DNA from: Akkermansiaceae bacterium UBA1315 | Lineage (GTDB): Bacteria > Verrucomicrobiota > Verrucomicrobiia > Verrucomicrobiales > Akkermansiaceae | DNA length: 41,481 nucleotides | Direction of reading: 5' to 3' | Assembly (NCBI GenBank): GCA_002307065.1 | Contig: DBTN01000031.1 | Coordinates: 1-41,481 of the forward strand | Shown here: positions 7,490 to 15,923 of the stretch, piece after piece | Layout: each line of letters starts with the position of its first letter | Numbering within the stretch: the stretch's first letter is position 1 | Made by a program: the position numbers and the translations under genes | Notes under the pieces: model-generated | Seen by the model: only the letters and a program-made list of their open reading frames with translations | What the model was told of the DNA's origin: nothing | The model's database searches: none

Positions 7490-8908
7490 TCAGCCGATGA
7501 CTTCCGGCCAATCGGTGTGGAACATTTCACCACGAGGCTTGTCGGTGCGCTCGTAGGTGTGAGCACCGAAGAAGTCGCGTTGCGCTTGCAGAAGGTTTGC
7601 TGGAAGCACTTCGCTACGATAGCTGTCGTAGTAACCGAGGGACGCGCTGAACGCTGGGACCGGAATGCCGGCGAGCGTGGCTTGAGCGATGACTTCGCGC
7701 CAGTTTTGTTGGAACTCGTTGAGGAGCTTCGTGAAGAACGGAGCAAGCATCAGGTTGCTGAGGCCTGGATCGGAACGGTAAGCGTCGGTGATGTCGTTGA
7801 GGAAACGAGCACGGATGATGCAACCGCCACGCCAGATCGCCGCGATCTTGCCGAGGTCGAGACCCCAGTTTTTCTCTTTGCCCATCGCTGCGATGAGGTC
7901 GAGGCCTTGGGCGTAGGAAATGATTTTCGAAGCGAAGAGCGCGTCGTGAACTTTTTTGACCAGTTCGGCTTTTTCACCGGTGATCTCGGCTTTCGGTCCG
8001 TTGAGAATGCTGCTGGCGGCGACGCGCGCGTCTTTCATCGAGGAAAGAATGCGGGCTTCAACGGCGGCGTTGATGGTGGAAATCACAACGGCGTTTTCCA
8101 CGGCGTTCATGATCGTCCACTTGCCGGTGCCTTTTTGGCCAGCGGTGTCGAGGATGAGATCGACCAGTGGCTTACCGGTTTCTGGATCGACTTGTTCGAA
8201 GATTTTCGAAGTGATCTGGATGAGGTAGCTTTCGAGATCGCCTTCGTTCCAATCGGTGAAGACGGTGGCGAGTTCGGCAGGAGTGAAACCGGCGGCTTTG
8301 AAAATGTTGTAGGCTTCGCAGATGAGCTGCATGTCACCGTACTCGATGCCGTTGTGGATCATTTTCACATAGTGACCGGCACCGCCGGGACCGATGTGGA
8401 TGACGCAAGGCTCGCCGTCGACTTTGGCGGAAATGCTTTCGAAGATCGGTTTCATCACGTCCCATGTGGAAGCAGGGCCGCCGGGCATGATCGATGGGCC
8501 TTTGCGAGCGCCTTCTTCGCCACCGGAAACGCCGGCGCCGATGAAGCGGAAACCGAGATCACCGAGCCATTTGTCACGGCGTTCGGTATCGGTGTAGAGG
8601 GAGTTTCCGCCGTCGATGATGATGTCACCTTTGTCGAGGAGAGGAATCAGCGATTCGATGACGGCGTCAACGGGGCCGCCGGCTTTCACCATGATCATCA
8701 CCTTGCGAGGAATCGCGAGGGATTGAACAAATTCTTCAAGTGACTTGGTACCAACCAGTTTTTTATCCGGGTGGGCCGAGACAAACTCGTCGGTGACAGA
8801 GGTCGTGCGGTTATACACCGAGACCTGGAAGCCGCGGGATTCCACATTGAGAACGAGATTCTGGCCCATTACGGCCAGACCAATCAGTCCGAAGTCGCTA
8901 TTACTCAT
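7490..8908 (-). CDS. gnd: 6-phosphogluconate dehydrogenase, decarboxylating
   Basis: A 472-aa enzyme of the oxidative pentose phosphate pathway: 6-phosphogluconate + NADP+ to ribulose-5-phosphate + CO2 + NADPH. The N-terminal Rossmann loop is GLIGLAVMGQNL with the NRT segment after strand beta-2. The substrate-site signatures GAGVSGGEEGARKGPSIMPGG and HIGPGGAGHYVKMIHNGIEYGDMQ (catalytic Lys and Asn) are intact. The all-helical C-terminal domain includes IAAIWRGGCIIRARFLN and ends in a Gly/His tail (FGAHTYERTDKPRGEMFHTDWPE). The length is that of the long E. coli-type form. It is divergent from pgsA with 101 bp between. Confidence 0.98.
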   Translation of the reverse strand: MSNSDFGLIGLAVMGQNLVLNVESRGFQVSVYNRTTSVTDEFVSAHPDKKLVGTKSLEEFVQSLAIPRKVMIMVKAGGPVDAVIESLIPLLDKGDIIIDGGNSLYTDTERRDKWLGDLGFRFIGAGVSGGEEGARKGPSIMPGGPASTWDVMKPIFESISAKVDGEPCVIHIGPGGAGHYVKMIHNGIEYGDMQLICEAYNIFKAAGFTPAELATVFTDWNEGDLESYLIQITSKIFEQVDPETGKPLVDLILDTAGQKGTGKWTIMNAVENAVVISTINAAVEARILSSMKDARVAASSILNGPKAEITGEKAELVKKVHDALFASKIISYAQGLDLIAAMGKEKNWGLDLGKIAAIWRGGCIIRARFLNDITDAYRSDPGLSNLMLAPFFTKLLNEFQQNWREVIAQATLAGIPVPAFSASLGYYDSYRSEVLPANLLQAQRDFFGAHTYERTDKPRGEMFHTDWPEVIG

Positions 8909-9009
8909 AAGAGGGTGCCATATGCAAACGGCGGAGAGGGTTTAGGACAGTCAGCGCTTTCACGCAACCCCTTGTTGCCATTCGTCGATGCATTTCCCAC
9001 ATTCGCAGT

Positions 9010-9603
9010 GTGAACCTGCCAAATGTGATCACGTTTTCCCGCCTTGTGATGACCGCCGCCTTTGTGCTGGCGGTTTCCAAGCAATCGACAACCAACTACG
9101 GAATCGGGCTTACGCTGTTCGTGATTGCCGCCGCAAGTGACTGGCTGGACGGCTGGTTGGCGCGAAAAATGGGCTTGGTCACCCCGTTGGGAAAGCTGAT
9201 GGATCCCCTGGCGGACAAGATTCTGGTGAGCGCGGCATTCATTTTCCTCACCGAAAAGGGACTGTGCCCGGTGTGGGTGACGGCACTGATCATCGGGCGA
9301 GAATTTTTAGTCACCGGTTTGCGCCAGATCGCGATCGAAGCCGGCCAAGTGCTCGCAGCCGACCGATTGGGAAAATGGAAAACCGGTTTGCAGCTCACAT
9401 TTTGCATCACCGGTTTGGTCTGGCTGACTCTGCTGCCCCATGAAAACGAAGGGGGCGTGGTCGAATTTTTCCGCATTCTCACCAAACCGGCGTCCGAAGG
9501 CGGCTGGGTGATGCCCATTTCGCTGTGGCTTGCGGTCGCGCTGACGGTGATTTCCGGCTGGAATTATGTCTGGAGCGGTCGCGGGCTTTTGAAGTCGAAA
9601 TGA
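9010..9603 (+). CDS. pgsA: CDP-diacylglycerol--glycerol-3-phosphate 3-phosphatidyltransferase
   Basis: A 197-aa integral membrane enzyme that joins CDP-diacylglycerol and glycerol-3-phosphate to phosphatidylglycerophosphate, the committed step to phosphatidylglycerol. It opens with LPNVITFSRLVMT, typical of PgsA, and has the CDP-alcohol phosphotransferase signature DG-x2-AR-x8-G-x3-D-x3-D, here within SDWLDGWLARKMG and LGKLMDPLADK (about residues 44-71). Several hydrophobic segments follow. The start codon is GTG at 9010. The gene ends within a hairpin at 9601-9651. Confidence 0.94.
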   Translation: MNLPNVITFSRLVMTAAFVLAVSKQSTTNYGIGLTLFVIAAASDWLDGWLARKMGLVTPLGKLMDPLADKILVSAAFIFLTEKGLCPVWVTALIIGREFLVTGLRQIAIEAGQVLAADRLGKWKTGLQLTFCITGLVWLTLLPHENEGGVVEFFRILTKPASEGGWVMPISLWLAVALTVISGWNYVWSGRGLLKSK

Positions 9604-9651
9604 AAAGGAGGGTCTTAAGTTCAGATTTCTAAATCTGCGTAGTCCTTTTCA
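9601..9651 (+). terminator. Hairpin at the end of pgsA, possible terminator
   Basis: TGAAAAGGA at 9601-9609 (which contains the pgsA stop codon) pairs with TCCTTTTCA at 9643-9651. Inside it lies a second palindrome, CAGATTT-CT-AAATCTG (9622-9637). There is no long T-run, so termination is uncertain; the structure could instead protect the mRNA end. Confidence 0.4.
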
Positions 9652-9676
9652 TCTGCATTTTAAAAGCTCCGCCGCC

Positions 9677-10825
9677 GTGAAATCCCTCATTCATCACGCT
9701 CATCTCATTTCCCCCGATGTGGAAATCCACGACGCGGCGGTTCTGATCGAGCGCGGTCGGATCGCGGGCATTTTCCGTCAAGGAGACCGGTTGCCGGAGG
9801 CGGATCGGATCATCGATGCGGCCGGAAAAATGCTGCTGCCCGGATTTATCGACATCCATTCGCACGGCGCGGACGGGCGGGACGTCAATGATGCCTCGCT
9901 CGATTCGGTCCGACACATCGCACGAAAAAAACTTCAGGAAGGCGTCACGACCTGGCTACCGACCACGCTGACCCAGCCGCCAGACCGGTTGGCGGAAATC
10001 GTGAGCGTCTGCGCGGAATACATCGCCGCGGCGGATTTTTGCAAGGCACCCGGGATTCATCTTGAGGGCCCGTTTATCGCCCCGGGGAAAACCGGCGCGC
10101 AAAATCCACGATTTGTCCGTCCGCCCAACTCGGCGGAATTCGAAAATCTAAACCGGTTGGGAAACATCCTGATCCACTCCCTCGCTCCCGAAGTCCCCGG
10201 CGCGCTGGATCTAATCGCCACCGGAAAACGTTTGGGAATCGTTTCCTCCGCCGCTCATAGCGCCGCGACGTTTTTCGAAATCCAGATCGCGAAACAAGCC
10301 GGGCTCACTCACCTGACCCACTTCGGAAACGCCATGAGTCCGCTGCATCACCGCGAAATCGGCGTCGTGGGAGCAGGCCTGCTGGACGACGACCTGAAAC
10401 TGGAACTGATCTGTGACGGAATTCATCTGGCGCCAGAAATGATCCGCCTGGTTTTCAAAACCGTCGCGATCGATCGGCTGATGCTCATCACCGATTCCAT
10501 CGCCGCGTCGTGGATCGGAGAAGGCGAGGTGCAACTCGGCGGCCTTGAGGTGACCGTCGTCAACGGTTCGGCGCGTCTCAAGGAAAGTGGCGAACTCGCC
10601 GGTTCGACGCTCCGATTGAACGAAGCTTTTCAAAATGTGGCAGCCATCACCGGTTTGCCCCTTCATCAATTGGTGAAAACCACGTCGTGGAACCAGGCCC
10701 AATCGCTCGGTCTCGCCGATTTGGGAAAAATTGAAATCGCCTACTGGGCGGATCTCGTGATTCTGAACCCTGATTTTTCCGTGTGGAAAACTCTGGTCAA
10801 CGGAGAGGTTCGCGAGGCGGATTAA
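9677..10825 (+). CDS. nagA: N-acetylglucosamine-6-phosphate deacetylase
   Basis: A 382-aa amidohydrolase that removes acetate from GlcNAc-6-phosphate, feeding amino sugars from cell-wall recycling or chitin into glycolysis. Metal and active-site motifs are in place: PGFIDIHSHGADG (about 57-69), HLEGPFIAPGKTGAQN (metal-binding Glu, about 130), SAAHSAATF, HLTHFGNAMSPLHHR, and the catalytic Asp in LITDSIAAS (about 275). The usual GlcN6P partner nagB is not next to it. The chosen start is GTG at 9677, with no clear ribosome site. The gene nearly touches the small convergent gene at 10822. Confidence 0.93.
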   Translation: MKSLIHHAHLISPDVEIHDAAVLIERGRIAGIFRQGDRLPEADRIIDAAGKMLLPGFIDIHSHGADGRDVNDASLDSVRHIARKKLQEGVTTWLPTTLTQPPDRLAEIVSVCAEYIAAADFCKAPGIHLEGPFIAPGKTGAQNPRFVRPPNSAEFENLNRLGNILIHSLAPEVPGALDLIATGKRLGIVSSAAHSAATFFEIQIAKQAGLTHLTHFGNAMSPLHHREIGVVGAGLLDDDLKLELICDGIHLAPEMIRLVFKTVAIDRLMLITDSIAASWIGEGEVQLGGLEVTVVNGSARLKESGELAGSTLRLNEAFQNVAAITGLPLHQLVKTTSWNQAQSLGLADLGKIEIAYWADLVILNPDFSVWKTLVNGEVREAD

Positions 10826-11007
10826 GGACGGTCGTGATTTTTTCCGAGCCTTTTTTCGAATTTGTAGGGCTTACAAAGCACCTGCGGGTCGTTCGCCACA
10901 CGGGCGCATTTGCGGCAAAAAAACGCGGCGTCACGGGTCAAGGCATGCAGTTCTTCCGCACGCTCTTTGACCTCGCTTTTCGACCAATCACATAGGGTTT
11001 CCGCCAT
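10822..11007 (-). CDS. Small conserved Cys-rich protein
   Basis: A 61-aa protein starting MAETLCDWSKSEV and holding CRKCARVANDPQVLCKPYKF. The CxxC ... C arrangement (plus a Cys near the N-terminus) suggests a small zinc- or iron-binding protein. Proteins of this layout (CDWSK followed by CRKC and LCKP) are, as far as I recall, common in marine PVC and Bacteroidota genomes, but no function is established. Convergent with nagA, with which it overlaps by 4 bp, and divergent from dps. Confidence 0.65.
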   Translation of the reverse strand: MAETLCDWSKSEVKERAEELHALTRDAAFFCRKCARVANDPQVLCKPYKFEKRLGKNHDRP

Positions 11008-11090
11008 ATTTCGAAGAGATTGTCACAGCGTGCGCTCGGAAACACTCCCGTCAAGCTCGGGACGCCCCAGTCTCAATAACGCGTCTTGTT

Positions 11091-11109
11091 GATAAACGTT
11101 CTCATTCGA
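11091..11109 (+). promoter_or_regulatory. Fur/PerR-like box upstream of dps
   Basis: GATAAACGTTCTCATTCGA matches the 19-bp Fur consensus at 11 of 19 positions, including both outer parts GATAA and TCATT. It lies 82 bp before the dps start. Iron or peroxide control of dps is widespread, so the position is sensible, but the match is only moderate. Confidence 0.35.
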
Positions 11110-11190
11110 TTTTCCCTTGATTGATCAGGATTTCAGCGCATATTTAAAAACAAAGAAGTGCGACCCCGCATTCTCAACTACCAAAAATTT

Positions 11191-11664
11191 ATGAAAACCA
11201 TCAGCAAAACTGCCACCAAAAGTGAACCGGTGATCAAGGGACTGACGACATTGCTCGCCGATTCCTATGCGCTTCTCGGTCAAACTCACATCGCTCACTG
11301 GAACGTCGAAGGTCCTGCGTTTTTCTCTCTCCACACCGCTTTCCAGAGCCAATACGAAGAGCTTTTCACGGCCGTCGACGAGATCGCCGAACGCCTTCGT
11401 GCACTGGACGTTTACGCGCCGGGCGGCCTGAAAACACTCGCGGCTCTGTCCTCGATCAGTGAACTTGCTGCGGAAGCGATTCCTTCGAAAGATTTTGTCG
11501 CGCATCTGATCGAGTCGCACGAAATCGTCGTGGCCACCGGTGTTTCCGCCCGCAAAGCCGCTGAGGACGCAGGCGACTTGGAAACTCAAGATCTCGTCAT
11601 CAAGCGCATCCAAACCCACGAGAAAACCTTGTGGATGCTGCGCTCGTTCCTGAAAAATCTGTAA
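11191..11664 (+). CDS. dps: Dps-type ferritin-like DNA-protection protein
   Basis: A 157-aa protein of the Dps family, which forms 12-subunit shells, oxidises Fe(II) with peroxide and shields DNA. The inter-subunit ferroxidase ligands are visible: His in QTHIAHWNVEGPAFFSLHTAF, then Asp and Glu in FTAVDEIAERLRALD. The typical APGGLKTLAALSSI segment follows. The frame extends upstream to a GTG at 11158, but the ATG at 11191 (MKTISKTATKSEP) gives the usual length and a normal flexible Lys-containing N-tail. A Fur/PerR-like box precedes it and a terminator follows. Confidence 0.93.
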   Translation: MKTISKTATKSEPVIKGLTTLLADSYALLGQTHIAHWNVEGPAFFSLHTAFQSQYEELFTAVDEIAERLRALDVYAPGGLKTLAALSSISELAAEAIPSKDFVAHLIESHEIVVATGVSARKAAEDAGDLETQDLVIKRIQTHEKTLWMLRSFLKNL

Positions 11665-11706
11665 TCGGTGCCGGAGTTCGGTAGCGATCCATCCGCCTTT
11701 TCTTCA

Positions 11707-11739
11707 ATCCGCGTCCTCAATCGGGCGCGGATTTTTTTA
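11707..11739 (+). terminator. Rho-independent terminator of dps
   Basis: ATCCGCG (11707-11713) pairs with CGCGGAT (11726-11732), directly followed by a run of T. It sits about 40 bp beyond the dps stop codon. Confidence 0.85.
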
Positions 11740-11815
11740 TCTCTCTGCCCCGGCGTGTCGTTTCGCCGAGGCATGATCCTTTATCCTGCCGAGAAAAACC
11801 GGCGGCGTTAGCGGA

Positions 11816-13039
11816 CTATTGGACTGGGGTTTCAAGGGTTTCGATCACCGCGTCAAAAGCAGGTTTTGGTCGGAGATTTCGGTCGAAAAGCAAAGGATGG
11901 TTGTGGCGTTTCCACGGCCAATCATTCAGCCAGCTCTGGCCGTCGTGCAGATTCCAGAAGGTGACCCGTTCGACCACGTCCTCATATTTCAAGATCAAGG
12001 CAAACAAGCGGGCATACTGAGCGGCCTGGCTTTCAAGCACCTCCGGCGGGCACTCGCTCGGATAGGGATCAAATTTCGAAAGTTCCTCTTGGTGTTTCCC
12101 ATCATCCTCATACCAGCGCTGGCGGGTGACCACATCCATGTCCAACTCCGAGAAGACGACTTTTACCTTCAACTCTCTCATGGCCTGGAGAGTGGCTTCA
12201 ATTCCTTCGAAAGGAATCATGCCATATTCGTAGTGAGCTTGGAGGCCGATGGCATCAATCGGAGCACCCTTCGCACGGATGGATTGGACAAGGCGAATGA
12301 GTTTTTTCAGTTTCCCCGGACGATCGCACCGGTAGTCGTTATAGATCAGCAAGGCATCGGGATCCGCCTTCCGAGCGTATTCGAAGGATTTGATGATGTA
12401 TTCCTCACCCAGCAGGCGGGTCCATTCGGTGTCCCGAAGGTATTCCTCATCAGAATCCGCGAGCGCTTCGTTGACGACATCCCACATGGCCAACTTGCCT
12501 TTGTAGCGGCCAGCGACGGTGCTGATGTGCGTTTCGAGCCGCTTCAGAACGAGTTCTGCGGACGCAGGTGCATCGCCATCCTTAAAAAACCATTCCGGCG
12601 TGTTTTCAGGACGAGCCCAGAGCAGCGTGTGCCCGACGATTTCGAGATTGTTTTTTTGTGCGTAGGAGACGAACGCATCCGCCTCCTCGAACCGGAATAC
12701 CCCTTCGGTCGGCTGCGTGACATTCATTTTCATGCAGTTTTCCGGCGTGACCGTATCGAAGTGACGCAGAAGCACCGCGGCCTCCGCAGGATGAGTCATC
12801 ACCCCGTTATTGACGCTCACGCCCATTTTGAAGCGCTTGGCGACCGCTTCTTTTAAGGATTTTTCCGTCCGGACGATTTCCGTCTGAGGAGCAACACCCG
12901 GAGAGGCAGGCGTTTCCTCCGCCATCAGGTGGGAATGCATCATTCCAGGCAATGCGAGGAAAAAGGTCACTCGCATCAACGAGTGAACGCGTTTCATCAT
13001 CCGAGGCGGGTTAATGGAAGTAGTGGTGAACGCTGGCAT
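11816..13039 (-). CDS. Secreted GH10 endo-1,4-beta-xylanase
   Basis: A 407-aa glycoside hydrolase family 10 protein that cuts the backbone of xylan with retention of configuration. A signal peptide (charged MMKRVHSLMRV, hydrophobic FFLALPGMM, cleavage near MAEE) sends it out of the cytoplasm. Family motifs: HTLLWARPENTPEW (about 145-160), the acid/base glutamate in WDVVNEAL (about 186), QAHYEYG, and the nucleophile glutamate in VVFSELDMDV (about 297), then ERVTFWNLHDGQSWL near the end. The longest start (13039) adds 13 residues before MMKR; the ATG at 13000 is an equally good or better start. Its gene lies next to, but not in, the AraC-linked operon; a GH115 gene 12 kb away would act on the same polymer. 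Confidence 0.92.
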   Translation of the reverse strand: MPAFTTTSINPPRMMKRVHSLMRVTFFLALPGMMHSHLMAEETPASPGVAPQTEIVRTEKSLKEAVAKRFKMGVSVNNGVMTHPAEAAVLLRHFDTVTPENCMKMNVTQPTEGVFRFEEADAFVSYAQKNNLEIVGHTLLWARPENTPEWFFKDGDAPASAELVLKRLETHISTVAGRYKGKLAMWDVVNEALADSDEEYLRDTEWTRLLGEEYIIKSFEYARKADPDALLIYNDYRCDRPGKLKKLIRLVQSIRAKGAPIDAIGLQAHYEYGMIPFEGIEATLQAMRELKVKVVFSELDMDVVTRQRWYEDDGKHQEELSKFDPYPSECPPEVLESQAAQYARLFALILKYEDVVERVTFWNLHDGQSWLNDWPWKRHNHPLLFDRNLRPKPAFDAVIETLETPVQ

Positions 13040-13168
13040 ATTCGATGAAGGTTAGACTGGATTTGCTAGGACGCGAAACGGAATCCATGAAATGAACACG
13101 GAGGCTGCCGGAAGAAAAGGTAAACTCTGCCTTGGCTGATGGGAAAAGCTCTGCGTTAGCAGTAAAAA

Positions 13169-13203
13169 GCCCCTTATTTGATGAATCCCATCAAATAAGG
13201 GGC
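13169..13203 (-). terminator. Rho-independent terminator of the 13258-19388 operon
   Basis: GCCCCTTATTTGAT (13169-13182) and ATCAAATAAGGGGC (13190-13203) form a perfect 14-bp stem, extended by one further G-C pair, with a short loop. On the minus strand the stem is followed by TTTTTA, so it terminates the leftward operon 55 bp after the isomerase-like gene. Confidence 0.9.
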
Positions 13204-13257
13204 CAAATGGTTTTTCAGAATTCCCGTGGTCGGGTGAAAAATCTCCGTGCGATGGTC

Positions 13258-14745
13258 TCAGTATGCGAAACCGGCACGGAAGGTATTTTCACCAGGATAC
13301 GGAACTCCCGCTGGATTTGGAGTATCCACCACTTCGATTCCAAGAAGCTTGAAAGCGTCGAAGAGGACCGCTCCAACGTGGGCGAACGCCACGGCGGCGT
13401 GGTGATGGTAATTCCCCAACAACACATGGCGATAGAACCGGTGGAAGCCAGGAATGTAAGCCGTTCCCGTGCAACCGAAGGTCTTTGGATCCAGATCGAG
13501 GAAGTGTCCTTCGCAGATGTAGGCCCGCAGCTTGTCGCCGTGACCGTGAATCTGGACGACCGTGATCGGCGAAGCGGCGATTTGTCCCTCGATGGTTCCG
13601 CGAGTGATATCAGGTTCGGTGTCCGGCTCCATCAGGCGCTTCATGATGAGCTGATACTTCATCTCCGGATTTTTCAGCAGCTTGCTGGCAGTGTTTCCAC
13701 AATGGAACATGCCGACCATGTCCTTAAGCGGATAGTCCTTCAGCGACTCGTGGAGACTGCTCGGAATGGAGTGGTTAATATCAAGCACGGTCACCGTGTT
13801 GTCGCTGGCGTATTGCCCCATCAGCTCGGCGATGAGCGAATAGGCGTCGTTTTCGCAAGCAATCGGGAAACCTTTGTCCGCCATCCGTCCGTTGATGAAA
13901 CAAGGAACGTGTTTGAGGGCAAATTCTTGCTCGGACCAGCACTGGGAAGCCGCACCGGAAAGCTTGAGGCGGTCACGGAAATTCCGGATCGCTTGCTCAT
14001 AGTCGGAAAGACGACCCACAAAGTTCTCATCCTTGGGCATGGAAGGCATTTCCTCCTTCATTTCCGTGGCGATCTCTTTGGATTCCTTGATCAAACGGAT
14101 CTCGTTCTGCAAATCGAAGTGTCCCAATTCTTCAATCTCGACCCCAATCGATTGGAGGGAAGCGATGTTGTAATTGCAGGTTTCGAAGTCGCGAGGACGC
14201 GGTCCGAACAGGCCGATGGTGGCGTTGCTCACACCTTTGACGACCTTGATGATTTTCAGGAAGTGAGCGATTTCTTTCGCGCCTTCTTCGGTGGAAACGA
14301 CGGGAAGCTCTGGAATGTGAACACGGTCCTGGAGACCGCGTTTGCGGATCGCCATGGTCGCGGAGAGCAACCCGCAAAGCGCGTCACCCCGTTTTTGCAA
14401 CATGCTCATCGCGCTTTCCTCGGCCGCTGCGATCAGCAGGACCGGACCTGGGAACGCCTTGATGAACGCGGCGTCCTCGATTTCCGGAGAGAAATTGCCG
14501 AGAAACAAAACCGCAGCATCGCAGCCAGCGGCAATGAGTTGGGCAGCAGCATCCGCAGCATGAGCACGTGTCTCAACGACCGCACACTCTCCCTCAGGAA
14601 GAGTGAGTTCGATGCCAAGAGCCTTGGTCGCTGCGACGAGTCTCTCCGAACGCTCTTCCGCCAAAGGACGTGGGAAGCAGTTACGGGATGCTGAGACGAA
14701 GCCCAGCTTGATATCAGGCGAAAATTGCCCGAGAGGGAGATACAT
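13258..14745 (-). CDS. L-fucose/L-arabinose isomerase family protein
   Basis: A 495-aa protein of the FucI/AraA fold class. Recognisable parts are the N-terminal IKLGFVSASRNCFP, AAVLFLGNFSPEIEDAAF, GLFGPRPRDFETCNYN, a central Glu-rich segment, and the C-terminal GNYHHHAAVAFAHVGAVLFDAFKLLGIEVV, where histidines could help bind the catalytic metal. True FucI (about 590 aa) interconverts L-fucose and L-fuculose; shorter proteins like this one are a separate subgroup whose substrate is not settled. It is the third gene of an operon with a Gfo/Idh/MocA oxidoreductase and a ThuA/dehydrogenase protein, implying a role in oxidising or isomerising a sugar. A strong terminator follows. Confidence 0.82.
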   Translation of the reverse strand: MYLPLGQFSPDIKLGFVSASRNCFPRPLAEERSERLVAATKALGIELTLPEGECAVVETRAHAADAAAQLIAAGCDAAVLFLGNFSPEIEDAAFIKAFPGPVLLIAAAEESAMSMLQKRGDALCGLLSATMAIRKRGLQDRVHIPELPVVSTEEGAKEIAHFLKIIKVVKGVSNATIGLFGPRPRDFETCNYNIASLQSIGVEIEELGHFDLQNEIRLIKESKEIATEMKEEMPSMPKDENFVGRLSDYEQAIRNFRDRLKLSGAASQCWSEQEFALKHVPCFINGRMADKGFPIACENDAYSLIAELMGQYASDNTVTVLDINHSIPSSLHESLKDYPLKDMVGMFHCGNTASKLLKNPEMKYQLIMKRLMEPDTEPDITRGTIEGQIAASPITVVQIHGHGDKLRAYICEGHFLDLDPKTFGCTGTAYIPGFHRFYRHVLLGNYHHHAAVAFAHVGAVLFDAFKLLGIEVVDTPNPAGVPYPGENTFRAGFAY

Positions 14746-14772
14746 TTGTTTAGTATTTAATGGTGATGAAAC

Positions 14773-15903
14773 TTATGCTCTCCAAGACCATTCAGGCAGA
14801 TTGATGCGCTCGCCACCCTTCAGGGCGGATTCGTGCGCAAGAATGCCAGTAAGGGTGATGTTCGCGGACTCGACGGCATTCGGATAGGAGTCGGTGCCAG
14901 TGGTAAGCATGTTCAAGAACTGGTGAACCAGGTGAGGATGGGAACCACCGTGGCCTGCGCCTTGGGTGAAGGACAAGTGCTCTTCGCCATCATCGCCGCC
15001 ATAAACGCCACCCGTGGTGAAGGCGCGGATTTCCTCAGGGAGGCGGTCCGCGTAATCCGGAGCTTTCACTTCGGAAGGAATTTCCGGCTCAGGCTTCTTC
15101 GCGGTGTGAAGGACCAGTGGTTGATGTTCGATGAGCGGCCATTCGACCGATTTTTCCGAACCATAAACTTCAATGGTCTCGCGATATTGGCGAGCGACGT
15201 CGAAGAGCGAACGGTAAACGTGAGCGGAAAGATCGCTGTCTTTGAACTTCACGTGAGTGGACTCAACCGCGAAAGGCGAGTTGTAAGCCGAGTGCATTTC
15301 CTCGCGGATCGTGCCGGAAGCGAAGCAAGAAACGTATTCCGCTTCGTTGCGAGCAAGGCCGAGGGCTGGACCAACGCAATGGGTCGCGTAGTGCATCGGC
15401 GGAAGACCTGGCCAGTAACCCGGCCAGCCTTCCATGTCCTGCTGGTGGGAAGCCTTGATGAACTGAAGCTTTCCAAGCTCTCCTTTGTCGTAGAGCTCTT
15501 TCATGAATAGGAATTCCCGTGCGTAGAGAACGGTTTCCATCATCATGTATTTCAATCCGGTTTCCTTGCAGAGATCGACGATGGCCTTGCAGTCTTCGAC
15601 GCTGGTAGCCATGGGCACCGTGCAAGCAACGTGTTTTCCGGCTTTCAGCGCGGCGATTGTCTGCTCGGCGTGGTTTGGGATCGGGGTGTTGATGTGGACA
15701 GCGTCGATGGACTTGTCCGCAAGCAAGGCTTCGTAGCTGGTGAAACGGCGCTCCGCCGGGATGCCAAATTTGTCTCCGGTTTCGTGAAGCGATTTTTCGT
15801 TCCGCTGGCAGATCGAAATCTCACCGCACATCGGATGGCGCTGGTAGATGGGGAGGAACTCAGCACCGAAGCCGAGACCGATAAGGGCAATGTTGCGTTT
15901 CAT
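14773..15903 (-). CDS. Gfo/Idh/MocA family oxidoreductase
   Basis: A 376-aa NAD(P)-dependent sugar or polyol dehydrogenase. The N-terminal Rossmann domain has IALIGLGFGAEFLP, and the second half has the family alpha/beta C-terminal domain. The cofactor-site motif that is usually EKP is replaced here by TVP (GKHVACTVPMATSVEDC, about 91-107), seen in some subfamilies. Possible active-site residues lie in GWPGYWPGLPPMHYATHC, and a Gly/His-rich QGAGHGGSHPHLVHQF occurs near residue 320. The substrate is unknown. It is the middle gene of an operon (20 bp after the ThuA/dehydrogenase gene and 27 bp before the isomerase-like gene). Confidence 0.9.
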   Translation of the reverse strand: MKRNIALIGLGFGAEFLPIYQRHPMCGEISICQRNEKSLHETGDKFGIPAERRFTSYEALLADKSIDAVHINTPIPNHAEQTIAALKAGKHVACTVPMATSVEDCKAIVDLCKETGLKYMMMETVLYAREFLFMKELYDKGELGKLQFIKASHQQDMEGWPGYWPGLPPMHYATHCVGPALGLARNEAEYVSCFASGTIREEMHSAYNSPFAVESTHVKFKDSDLSAHVYRSLFDVARQYRETIEVYGSEKSVEWPLIEHQPLVLHTAKKPEPEIPSEVKAPDYADRLPEEIRAFTTGGVYGGDDGEEHLSFTQGAGHGGSHPHLVHQFLNMLTTGTDSYPNAVESANITLTGILAHESALKGGERINLPEWSWRA

Positions 15904-15923
15904 ATAAAAAATTCTCTAATCAA

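Noticed and set aside
7517..8743. 408-codon plus-strand frame opposite gnd
   Set aside because: Fully antisense to a well-conserved 6-phosphogluconate dehydrogenase gene; composition typical of a shadow frame.
13132..14694. 520-codon plus-strand frame opposite the isomerase-like gene
   Set aside because: Antisense shadow; the terminator at its start and the operon on the other strand leave no room for it.
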